Positions 46,691 through 55,747 of a stretch of 64,000 nucleotides of DNA are shown here, one piece after another. The notes under the pieces were generated by a model. The model saw only the letters and a list, made by a program, of their open reading frames with translations. It had not been told where the DNA came from and ran no database searches. Where the stretch lies: contig NC_067200.1 of NCBI RefSeq assembly GCF_000699445.3, forward strand, positions 13,973,256-14,037,255, written 5' to 3'. The position numbers and the translations under genes are program-made. How positions within the stretch are numbered: the stretch's first letter is position 1; every line of letters begins with the position of its first letter. Source of the stretch: Schistosoma haematobium. Lineage: Eukaryota > Platyhelminthes > Trematoda > Strigeidida > Schistosomatidae.

Positions 46691-46840
46691 AAAAGCTTTT
46701 GAATTAAGACTATATCGAGGCATCCGCACAGGATGCACATATGACAACATGTGACTGATCATTTGCAGTCTTAAATAACAATAGGAAGATGCAAGTAAAA
46801 CAATACAAAGTGAATGTAACTGCTCATATTTTTAGATTTC
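46691..46840 (+). mobile_element. SINE-A leader, following unit
   Basis: Continues from the fold-back: TCGAGGCATCCGCACAGGAT, CATATGACAAC, CATTTGCAGTCTTAAA. Truncated before the tRNA-like part. Confidence 0.7.
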
Positions 46841-47274
46841 TAGTGATCAAATGTATTTTTTCAAAAAATACCAGAAATATAAATGAAATTAATGTTGACG
46901 GTCTATTGGTATAGTTGCTGAGTCAGAAATGTTTTCTTATTTAACATATACCCAATTCTTATTACTAACTAGCCTATTGCATAGTAACTGAAAATCGATT
47001 AACTTCATATTATACACATCATCAATTGATTTTGCTAAACGGCCACTGAATACCAGGAAAAACTCGACGGGTGTTCTGGTTTTGTATGAGTCTCCTCATA
47101 GAGTAATACTTAAGACCCTACTATTCATGAACTTTGGGTCTCGTAGCAAGCGTTTAAAAGTCTCCACAAACCGATAATTGTGTTATGGTCACAAATGGCT
47201 CATTTTTATGGGTACTTTCGGAATTCTGTTGAAAAACCTTGACCAGTGCATTTGAAGCAGTTTAAGTGTCAGAC
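46841..47274. other. no gene; weak SINE-B-like debris
   Basis: A stretch at 47040-47165 resembles a very decayed minus-strand SINE-B tail (GGCCACTGAATACCAGG). Otherwise AT-rich. Confidence 0.35.
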
Positions 47275-47446
47275 AGTTACAGTCAAATCGCACTTCCTGG
47301 ATTCCATTGCTAACCATCATCCATCTTTGCTTATAATACTTGTGACTTAAGGCAATACTGATGTAATCCGTACAAAGTGCACATATGTCAATAAGAGACT
47401 GATCAATTGTAGTCTTAAACATCAATGGGTGGATTCAAACAACAAT
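47275..47446 (+). mobile_element. SINE-A tail plus next leader
   Basis: CTGGATTCCATTGCTAACC, CATCCATCTTTGCTTATAAT, then the leader of a following monomer (GTGCACATATGTCAATAAG). This is a tandem junction without the ribozyme core. Confidence 0.7.
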
Positions 47447-47924
47447 ACAAAATGATCTAATAACATAATAATAATAACGATATTAAAAATATGAATAGTT
47501 TCAGGTTATATTCGTCCAAGTTGTGAATTTATCAAGGTAGTGATAACCTGATTACTGATTACCGAACACATAAATCAGGCTTGATTTTTTTAACAGATAC
47601 TGCTCCGGTACACTAAGGAGACTCTGTATTTTAAGTCTGTTGATAATTTTGAAGCATTGGGGGATGTCAATAAAGTTCCCGGTATAAACTAAATACCAAG
47701 CTATTACATGATTTAGAGCACTTGAGCTTTTTATTCTCGAATTCTTCGGAATGTTCTCAGAAATGTGAACTTATAAATTCTAAGTCTTTGGCTTTTAAAT
47801 TTATATCTGGATCCTATCTTCCATTTACCAAATAATGTACACTATCCATGAAATTCGAATGTAGAAAAAGTTCCAAACATCAAAAGTTCAATAGAAAGTA
47901 ATCCAAACAAACTTTCAGCATGGG
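47447..47924. other. no recognised feature
   Basis: AT-rich. Confidence 0.4.
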
Positions 47925-48318
47925 TTTTGTGGAGATTTTTAGAAATTTCACTGGTTGAAATCATGAGTTAGTTGAATCTAGACCACCATAGAAAACCTCG
48001 AAGCACTGGACGGCCATTTCGTCCTGGTATGAGACTCCTCAGCAGTGCGCATCCACGATCCCGCACCCCGCCGGATTCGAACCCAGGACCTACTGGTTTC
48101 GCTCGCGGGCACTTAACCATTAGACCACTGAGCCGGTATTCATTGGCGTTAATGTCTAACTTCAACCAATCCACGAAGTCGCGCCACCGTACACCGTTGT
48201 CTTCAGTGAGTTCTTATCTCACAACAGACCTAGTTGAACTCCACTGGTAACCACTTCTCACTAGAACTCCAGGAGTGTCTCCTGAAGTCAGTCACTAGTG
48301 AGCAGGTGATTATTATTA
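47925..48318 (-). mobile_element. SINE-B, left arm of a recent fold-back
   Basis: Full minus-strand copy: tail, intact ribozyme (48000-48050), B-box and A-box complements, 5' body to CACTAGTGAGCAGGTGAT. It shares private variants with the right arm (GGTATGAGAC, CACCCCGCCGGATTCGAACC). Confidence 0.85.
48000..48050 (-). ncRNA. hammerhead ribozyme, SINE-B type, core intact
   Basis: Minus strand: CUGAGGAG (48042-48035), stem II with GUC/GAC ends, CGAAAU, GGCC, GUC (48011-48009). Stem I GCACUG pairs with CAGUGC. Confidence 0.78.
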
Positions 48319-48560
48319 TCAGATTGGTTGAAGTTAGACGTTAACACCGTTGGATGCCGGCTCAGTGGCCTAATGGTTAAGTGCCCGCGAGCGAAACCAG
48401 TAGGTCCTGGGTTCGAATCCGGCGGGGTGCGCGGATCGTGGATGCGCACTGCTGAGGAGTCTCATACCAGGACGAAACGGCCGTCCAGTGCTTCGAGGTT
48501 TTCTATGGTGGTCTAGATTCAAATAACTCATTATTCCAACCAGTGAAACTTTCAGTAATT
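48319..48560 (+). mobile_element. SINE-B, right arm of a recent fold-back
   Basis: Starts in the body (GGTTGAAGTTAGACGTTAAC), with A box GGCTCAGTGGCCTAATGG, B box GGGTTCGAATCC, intact ribozyme and tail. The 60- to 90-residue frames across it are by-products. Confidence 0.85.
48442..48500 (+). ncRNA. hammerhead ribozyme, SINE-B type, core intact
   Basis: CUGAGGAG 48452-48459, stem II, CGAAAC, palindromic GGCC stem III, cleavage GUC 48483-48485. Stem I GCACUG/CAGUGC is a perfect 6-bp pairing. Confidence 0.82.
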
Positions 48561-48748
48561 GTATGTTAAAAGATCTTGGATCTACTATACATAAATTACT
48601 GTAAGTTTTAAAATGAAACCAAAAAAACCCACATTGAATTCATGAATTATTGGCTAATTATATATGTCAATCAAAATTGGTATCAAATTTGGTATTTTCA
48701 CATTGAACTATTAAGAAAATGTAAGTGAAATAAGGAGGATTTTAGAAA

Positions 48749-49538
48749 CTTTTGTTGGCGAGACACTAATGTATGGACGACATTTGAACGAATCTTAAGT
48801 AACCTTGAGAACTATTAGCCAATCAGCAGACAGTCAGTATAGAGTAAAAATGTTATACGAAACCAAGGAAATAAAGTGTATACACTCCTTATACACGGTT
48901 CAAAAACTTGTCAAGGTTAGAAAGAGGTTCAGAGGTCTTAAAATCGTAATGCATACAGTAGAGGAAATCATTCATACGGCTACAGAGTAGTCGGCCTCTG
49001 GAACCATGATAAAGTCTCAAAAACTCTTTCAGCCTTGACCACATAGTTTCAATATTGTTTATGTGCACTCCGGTTGTTGAGTACACAAAATGCCATTTAT
49101 GGATAACGACACGATGCACATAACCAAACCTATGTAGGACTTTGTATATGTTGTAGTACCTGACTGCACCCAGTGTTACTAGTGCTTTTACTATCCAGTT
49201 CGTAATAATTGTTGTAATTTGCCTTAGTTAGGAATTATATAGAGAGTTTTCATCACGAACTGACATCAGCTATAATGCCAGAAATTTATTTAGCCAAATG
49301 GATGAAAGGCTTTCACGTTAAAATCCGAGATCGATTATCTTATACCTGATTGATTCGTCTACAAATTATAGTCTTGCCGTTTTATTTGTTATAGCCCCTC
49401 AATTATCACGTTTTGTACAAAATTCCCTGTGAACCGATCGTACGTTAGCATTAAGCACTGAAGTTGGCGCCGTAACCTTGAAATCTCTAAAACGCCTCTG
49501 ATTGGCTCGTCCATAAATTAGAGTCTCGTCCTTTTGTT
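48749..49538 (-). mobile_element. Merlin DNA transposon relict
   Basis: Unit 48757-49530 lies between exact 8-bp direct repeats CTTTTGTT (48749-48756 and 49531-49538). Left end GGCGAGACACTAATGTATGG; right end is the complement of a closely related sequence (TCGTCCATAAATTAGAGTC). A second right-end-like terminus sits at 49353-49378, so the element is composite. It carries a transposase fragment on the minus strand and shares its right part with the MITE at 13412-13697. Confidence 0.75.
48889..49119 (-). pseudogene. Merlin/IS1595-type transposase, C-terminal fragment
   Basis: The 76-residue frame contains VIHKWHFVYSTTGVHINNIE followed by TMWSRLKEFLR. In IS1595/Merlin transposases the segment with H-T/I-N-x-I-E, then W and K-x-x-L, carries the third acidic catalytic residue (here the E of NNIE). 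The first two catalytic aspartates and most of the DDE core are missing. The frame begins upstream with weak RFGYVHRV-like similarity. This is a dead copy of an enzyme that cuts and joins transposon ends in the nucleus. Confidence 0.7.
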
Positions 49539-49807
49539 TATTCTAATCAGTAAAATTTTAACTTATAAATTCATTCAATATAGAAAGTATTTGAACTGTT
49601 TTTTTCAATATTTTAATTGTTCTATGTTTGATTCAATAGGGTTTTATATGATTCTCAATTACTTGTACATGTAATGAACGTTTATAGACATAGTTGTTTT
49701 ACTATTTCAGGTTACATATTAGTGTAGGAATGTGTGAATCGATATTCTTTAAGTATTTCATTTATGCCAAATCAAGTTATTTATTTCAAACAATTATGAT
49801 AAGAAAT

Positions 49808-49968
49808 TTCAATAGTTGAGATCATGAATTGATTGAAGCTAGATCATCATAGAAAACCTAGAAGAACTGGATGAACGTTTTGTCCCATTGTAAGACTCCT
49901 CAACAGTGCACATCTATGATCCCGACTCTCAAGATTTGAACCCAGGACTTATCAGTCATAAAAATAAC
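49808..49968 (-). mobile_element. SINE-B fragment
   Basis: Minus-strand tail and ribozyme region, cut just past the B box. A LTR-1 insertion begins a few bases further on. Confidence 0.7.
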
Positions 49969-50453
49969 AGAATATAGTGTTGGTTGCTATGTTAAGCCCG
50001 TATATAACTTATTCTAGCTTCTGGACAGGTCAATTTATCATTTCTTCTTGAGTCGGGTTTTGACCTTGTTAATTATTATTCACTTATCAAACTTGGCTGT
50101 TTTTATATGAGCGCATATGTGTGTACACTTCCTTTCCTATTTATCACATGTCTCTAACGTATTTTTATCTGACTATGAATATTGCTTAACGCCTAATTAA
50201 GTGGAGTTGGATGACACGCCTCCTCCACTGCTCATCATTTCGTTTCGCTTCGTTCCTTTGATCGCTTGAGTGGATCAATGGTAGTACAAAATGTTTGTAT
50301 TCGAAATTTATCTTCGTATTTGACTTATTTGATTCCGTTATACACTAACGAGATTTAGATCGGTTATTAAATACGAGGGTAGGCGACATATATATTTCAA
50401 TAACAATCATTCATACGATTTCATTGGAGTCAGATCCCGGGCCACTAAAAGAA
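49969..50453 (+). mobile_element. LTR-1 solo LTR with 4-bp target duplication
   Basis: Unit 49973-50449 (477 bp) begins TATAGTGTTGG (first G mutated) and ends CACTAAA. It is flanked by exact AGAA (49969-49972 and 50450-50453). More diverged than the copies at 18954 and 55748. Confidence 0.75.
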
Positions 50454-50616
50454 TTCTATATTTCTCTAGAAACATTTTACGGACTAAATTTTATTCAATT
50501 CAATTAGCACTACACAGTTTGTGGAAACTTTGTGGTTCAAATCATAGACTGATCTTAGTTAACTAAGTATTTAAGAAATAAACGGCAATCGGTAGCCATT
50601 TTTACGTATTATAGGC
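50454..50616. other. spacer between two inverted LTR-1 copies
   Basis: 163 bp with no primer-binding-like or retroelement sequence recognised. Confidence 0.4.
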
Positions 50617-50666
50617 TTTAGTGGCCCGGAAGCTGACTCCAGTGAAATCGTTTCTGATTCCTGTTG

Positions 50667-50710
<44 letters not shown>

Positions 50711-51104
50711 TCAATCCTCGTATATAATTATCGACTTGGATTGCGTTAGTTAATAACGCAATTAAATAAGTCGAATACGAGAATGGATTTTGAATATGTA
50801 TATTTCATGCACTTATTGATTTGAACAGGCAATTGGGGAATGAAGCTATAAGAAGAGTTCGAAGCAAAATGATGCTCAGTGGAGAAGGCATGTGAACCAA
50901 CTTCATTTAGCCAAACGTTAATCAATATTTATAGTCACACAAAATTAAGTTATAGACATGTGATGAATAGGATAAAAAATTCATATACATACGGTTACAT
51001 AGGAACAGTCAAGGTTGATAAGCGAATAATTAACAAGGTCAAAACCTGACCTACCCAAAAGCTAGAATAAGGTATATGAGCTTAACATAATAACCGACAC
51101 TGCG
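50617..51104 (-). mobile_element. LTR-1 solo LTR, diverged
   Basis: Minus-strand LTR from TTTAGTGGCCCGG to CCGACACTGC. It contains an expanded (AT)n tract (about 50671-50708). No matching target duplication was found. Confidence 0.7.
50671..50708. repeat. AT microsatellite inside LTR-1
   Basis: Perfect AT alternation within the LTR. Confidence 0.85.
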
Positions 51105-52132
51105 AGATTCAAACTAAAGTTTTGACTGAATAATAGCTGTCTAGGTGGGTTAGATACCCGCTCTTGCCCGGTTAAAACCAAAACGAAGTGCCTGGGTAAA
51201 ATGACGGTTCTAAAATTCATTATAAATTTAAATGTACATTGTTACTTAAACAAATATGACCGCCAGTTATTCAACCAATAATTGTTCAATTAATCAAATC
51301 AATCGCAACAAATAAATGCATAGACCATGCACAGATTTGTACAAAAGATAATATTTGATTGCTTTATAACAATTCCAATTCTGGAAGAGTGCTTCAATTC
51401 ACAATTTAAAATGCACAATTCCAGTCAATAAGAACAACACAATCAAAAGGAGGGAAAAACCAATATGGTTGCCGCCAAGGCTAAGTATCAAGTAAAACAA
51501 CATAAATGCAGTTCAAGAAGAAACATGGAAACTTAGTGAAGGCGTAAGAAAAATAAAAACTATAATAAAGTACAAATATTGCCAACTCATATGAAATCAA
51601 AAAGACTAACAAAATGTACAACTAAAGGAATCAATAGGAACAAACTGCAAGTGTATACATAAAGGGATTTTCACACAAAAAGCATTCAAAATGGATTTTA
51701 CAGACACTACAAAGTTTTCTCAATAGTTTCCATCCATAACTCTCAGTGGATCAAACTCAAGACCTTCAAGTCTCTCTTATCCTTTAAACCACTGAATCAG
51801 CATTCATTAGTATAGATTTTTAATTTTAGTTAATTCATAATCTCGAATGGGTATCTTCTAATATCATTAGGTATATAACCGCGTCAAACGTAACATGAGT
51901 AAACTCATAGAAATGTAGTACAAATGGTTATTTATCATAACAATGTCATAACTGTCAATTATATAAAGTGTGTTATTTATCGATTTTCAAAAATGATTCT
52001 CCTGATTTCACGTTGTGAATTTTATTATTAAAGGGGAAAGAAATTGAAAGCTTATGTTTTTATTTAAGCTAATAATCTCATTATCTAAGTCCCCAAAAAA
52101 CAAGTAAATGTTTGTCTTTACTGGGTTGTAGC
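51105..52132. other. no recognised gene
   Basis: About 1 kb. The first 130 bp (TGTCTAGGTGGGTTAGATAC) are less AT-rich, but no family was recognised. Confidence 0.4.
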
Positions 52133-52305
52133 GATTGTCAAGTTTTGATTGAGACGACGAATCGATCAATGTTAGATCACTAATGAAAACCTGGAAGCAC
52201 AAGATGGTCGTTTGCTCCTAGTATGGGATCTCTCAGAAATGTTCATCCACGATCCCTCACGTAGGATTTGAACCCATGATCTTCGGTCTCACTCTGAACT
52301 TGACT
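52133..52305 (-). mobile_element. SINE-B fragment, decayed
   Basis: Tail, ribozyme remnant and B-box complement. CGAAAC is lost. Confidence 0.65.
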
Positions 52306-52884
52306 CTATACAAAGCCATTTTACCAATACCATTTTACCGCCTGTTCGGGTTTTGATCTCCCCCGTTGTTGGGATGGCTTTCGAGAAGCACAATGGAAAG
52401 AAACTCTAAAGAAGATGAATAGTTTCCAGCTAATCACAGTCTGATGAGGTTTCCTAGAATGTTAAAATGGCAAGCTACGATTAAACGGCACGATAACTTG
52501 CCTCCTTGCAGACTAGCTGAATTATAATGTTTTTATAAGCAAAGCTAATAACTATAAATACACGTGTCATTCTGTACATTTTTCGTTCTTCTCCGATTAT
52601 CACTTCTCCTGCTTTTTCAGCCCTCTGATTTACGACTGTTGGGTTCTATGAATTAGAATGCCGCAAGTTGTATATCATATTCTGTATTCATCACGTAGAG
52701 GACGTAATAGTTAAGTATTACAAGTTAATCAATCCTTTTTTATTATTTATACATCCTGAGAGGATTGTCTGGATATTATCATTTAGTCACAAGTTTTTAT
52801 TAAAATTGTTTAGTGACTAATAAACACTAATCATTTGCGTTCTCCAACATCAAGTATAGAAAAAAACAAACCCATACAAGTAAT
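52306..52884. other. no recognised feature
   Basis: AT-rich, no assignment. The block 52335-52390 is somewhat less AT-rich. Confidence 0.4.
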
Positions 52885-53585
52885 TTCACAGATTTAAATC
52901 ACGAGTCAATTGAAGCTAGGCCACCATGGAAAACCTGGAAGCACTGGACGGTCGTCTCGTCCTACTATGGGACTCCTCAGAAGTGCACATCCACGATCCC
53001 GCACCCCACGAGATTCCAACTCAGGACCTTTCAGTCTTGCGCCGAGCGCTTAAACAACTAGACTACTGATCCGGCATCTACTAGTGTTAATGTCTAACAT
53101 CAGCTAATCCACGAAGTTTCGCTACCGTATACCATTGTCTTCAGTGAGTTGATATCTCACAAAGACCTGGTTGAACTCCACGACTTCTCACTAGAACTCC
53201 AGGAGTATCTCTTGAAGTCAGTCAGTAGTGATCAGATGATTATTATCAGAAGAGGTTTTGTGGAGATTTTAGAAATTTCACAGAATCTCGCGGGGTGCGG
53301 GATCGTGGGATCGCACTGCTGAGGAGTCCCATAGTAGGACGAAACGGCCGTCCAGTGCTTACAGGTTTTCCATGGTGGCCTAGCTTCAATTGACTCGTGA
53401 TTTAAATCTGTGAAATTTCTAAAATCTTCACAAACCACTTCTGATCATACAAGTAAGAGTCAGTTGAAGCTAGACCATCATGGAAAACCTGGAAGCACTG
53501 GACGGTCATTTTGTCCTATTGTGGGACTCGTCAGCAGTGCACAGCCACGACTCATGATCTTAACCATTGAAATATATATATATCA
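52885..53585. mobile_element. SINE-B fold-back triple
   Basis: Minus copy 52885-53280, plus copy 53281-53455, minus fragment 53456-53585. Arms one and two share private variants (ACTATGGGACTCC against CCCATAGTAGG, and AAATCACGAGTC against GACTCGTGATTT), so they are sisters. The left ribozyme reads CGAGAC; the middle one is intact; the right reads CAAAA. Confidence 0.82.
53305..53365 (+). ncRNA. hammerhead ribozyme, SINE-B type, core intact
   Basis: CUGAGGAG 53316-53323, stem II GUCC/GGAC, CGAAAC, GGCC, cleavage GUC ending at 53349. Stem I GCACUG/CAGUGC. Confidence 0.82.
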
Positions 53586-53899
53586 TGCTCTATTAAATTA
53601 TGGATCCAAGAGTGAATGTAGTTTGCGAACAAAAGTTTTTTTTAATTTTTTTATAGCACAAATTACCATAGAAAAAGTAACACTTAGGAACTATTGATAA
53701 TTGAAGAGTAATAAATTATCAGAAAACATTTATTTTCATTATTACAGTGTAAATCTTAGATTCTCCTTAAATAACCTAGATATTAAGTTTTAAACACTCT
53801 AACCATAGTTGTTATGACTTTAAGTTGCGGTCGATTTTTACCCTGTGTTATCGATCGATTACAGTGACACGTAAACACGTACGGACGACCTAGAGTCTC
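53586..53899. other. no recognised feature
   Basis: AT-rich. Confidence 0.4.
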
Positions 53900-54195
53900 G
53901 ATTGGTCCCACTTCCCTGTCTAGCCCAGTCAGTTGAGCCCAGAACACAAGTCACAACCTCTGAGATATGAATCATTATATTTCAAGCATACTTTGTTTAT
54001 ATACCAATCAAGCATACCACATCGTACCATAAAAATAGAAAACAACATTTTGTACAATATTCAACAAGTGAACAGATATCGACCAATAGGAAATGTCCAT
54101 CTAAAGTCCAAGGACACCATTGGACTTAACATGATAATTATTGGTCTATTCCTCCGCATCCACAACAATAGTACACTAAGCCTACAAAATACAGA
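53900..54195 (-). repeat. unclassified repeat I, copy 2
   Basis: Matches 34510-34850 (CAGAACACAAGTC, ATGAATCATTATATTTCAAG, TTTTGTACAATATTCAA). On the minus strand a TATA-like GGTATATAAACAAAG suggests an LTR promoter. Confidence 0.45.
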
Positions 54196-54489
54196 TATTA
54201 AGAGAAGTACAAAGTAATTCATAGAATTTCAACAATTGATTCATGACATCCCCTGTTTTGGGTTTATATTCTATACAAAATAATACAGATACTTGTTAAA
54301 CTTATGTCATATTCTAAGTGAACAAAAATGATATTGATGCATATTATAAAATAAATCATTGATTAAATAAACATCTAGTTAACAAATGCCTAGAACTCAA
54401 CCATTACTTCAATAAGGTATCTTTACCAAGGGGTTTGATTTGATAACTTTGAATAAATTGAGTATTTTGGGTACATTGTTATAAATAAA

Positions 54490-54600
54490 TAAATAATATA
54501 TTTGTAATATCACAATGTGTAGAAAAATTAAATTTTCTGACGTTCTGTGTCTTAGTGTAAGTCACTTCTTCAGAGAATAAGTAACTTCAATAAGTTTATT
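54490..54600 (-). repeat. Penelope-like end fragment with hammerhead-like motif
   Basis: Minus strand reads CTGAAGAAGTGACTTACACT then AAGACACAGAACGTCAG. GUGACUU/AAGACAC can form a stem with one A-A mismatch. A CUGAAGA box precedes it and GUC follows, as in minimal hammerheads of Penelope-like elements. The GAAA box is damaged (AGAAC). Shares AATATATTTGTAATAT with 16621-16700. Confidence 0.4.
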
Positions 54601-54762
54601 CTGCCTAATCAAGCAGTATTATGCAGAGTTCAAGTGAATTTTTTCAGATTGACAAAATTTTGTTCCATTTCTATTGAACATGAACTGATTTCTATCATTA
54701 TCGAGCTGTATCTGGTCATATACTGTAATCTTTTAGTGTATGAATCTAATTATTACTTACGT

Positions 54763-55545
54763 TTACTTACGCCTGTTACTCCTGGTGAAGGAGAATACGC
54801 CGCTCACCAGCATTCTCCATCCAACCCTGTCCTCGACAATCATTTCCAGCTCCTACCAGTTCTTATTCATCCTTTACATATCTGCTTCTATTTCTCGACG
54901 TAATGTGTTCTTTGGACTTCCACTTTTACACTTCCCTTCAGCATTACAAGATAGGGCTTGTCTCGTGATGCAGTTTGATGATTTGTATGATGTATGTCCT
55001 ATCCATTTCCATCGTCTTTTCTTAATTTCCCCTTTAGCTGGAAGTTGGTTTGTCCTTACCCACAGAAGGCTGTTTCTCATGGTATCCGGTCAATGTATGT
55101 TGAGTATCTTGCGTAGACAACTATTCATAAATACTTGTACCTTCTTCATGATGGTTGTAGTAGTTTTCGAAATTTCAGCTCCATACAGTAGAACTGATTG
55201 TCTTGACGTTGGTATTGAAGATTCTGATTTTGATATTGGTTTGACATTTGCTTTGAGTTCCATATGTTCTTCAATTGAAGGAATGCGTCACTTGCTTTGC
55301 CAATTCTCGACTTCACGTCTGCATCTGAACCACCTTGTTCATCGATGATGCTTCCCAGGTATGTGAAGGATTCTACATATTCCAGAGTTTCGCCATCAAG
55401 TGTGATTGGATTGCTGTTCTGCGTGTTGTGTTTGAGGACCTTGGTTTTCACCTTGTGTATGTTAAGGCCTACTGATGCAGAGACTGCTGCTTCACTGACT
55501 GTCTTTATCTGCATTTGTTGGTGTGTATGCGATTAGAGGGCTATA
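54763..55545 (-). pseudogene. RTE-A 3' half
   Basis: Minus-strand copy with a short tail (54763-54776). The frame 55514-55146 reads VGLNIHKVKTKVLKHNTQ and ESFTYLGSIIDEQGGSDADV then KSRIGKASDAFLQLKNIWNS, the thumb segment after the RT catalytic core. The frame 55080-54874 gives the C-terminal [11 protein letters not shown] and ITRQALSCN. Broken between these two by frameshifts. The RT catalytic core itself is missing. Confidence 0.82.
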
Positions 55546-55637
55546 TATCAAATTATAAGGGTCAATTATTATTAGCCTACAAATGATAAGATAAATCATA
55601 GTACAAAATAGGTAAAAAGATTCGTAAAATAAATCAC

Positions 55638-55747
55638 AAGATACTATTCAACATATGTTCACTAGTGACTAGCTTCAAGAGGTATATCCTGAAGTTCTAA
55701 TGAGAAGCCGTGACCAGTGAAGTTCAACCGGGTCTCTTGTGAGATAG
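55638..55747 (+). mobile_element. SINE-B 5' part, left of LTR palindrome
   Basis: Block TGTTCACTAGTGACTAGC to TTGTGAGATAG. Interrupted at 55747 by the palindromic LTR insertion and resumed at 56853. Confidence 0.85.

Noticed and set aside
47968..48516. Frames of 60-92 residues on both strands
   Set aside because: They translate SINE-B copies in several frames; similar peptides recur wherever SINE-B is GC-richer.
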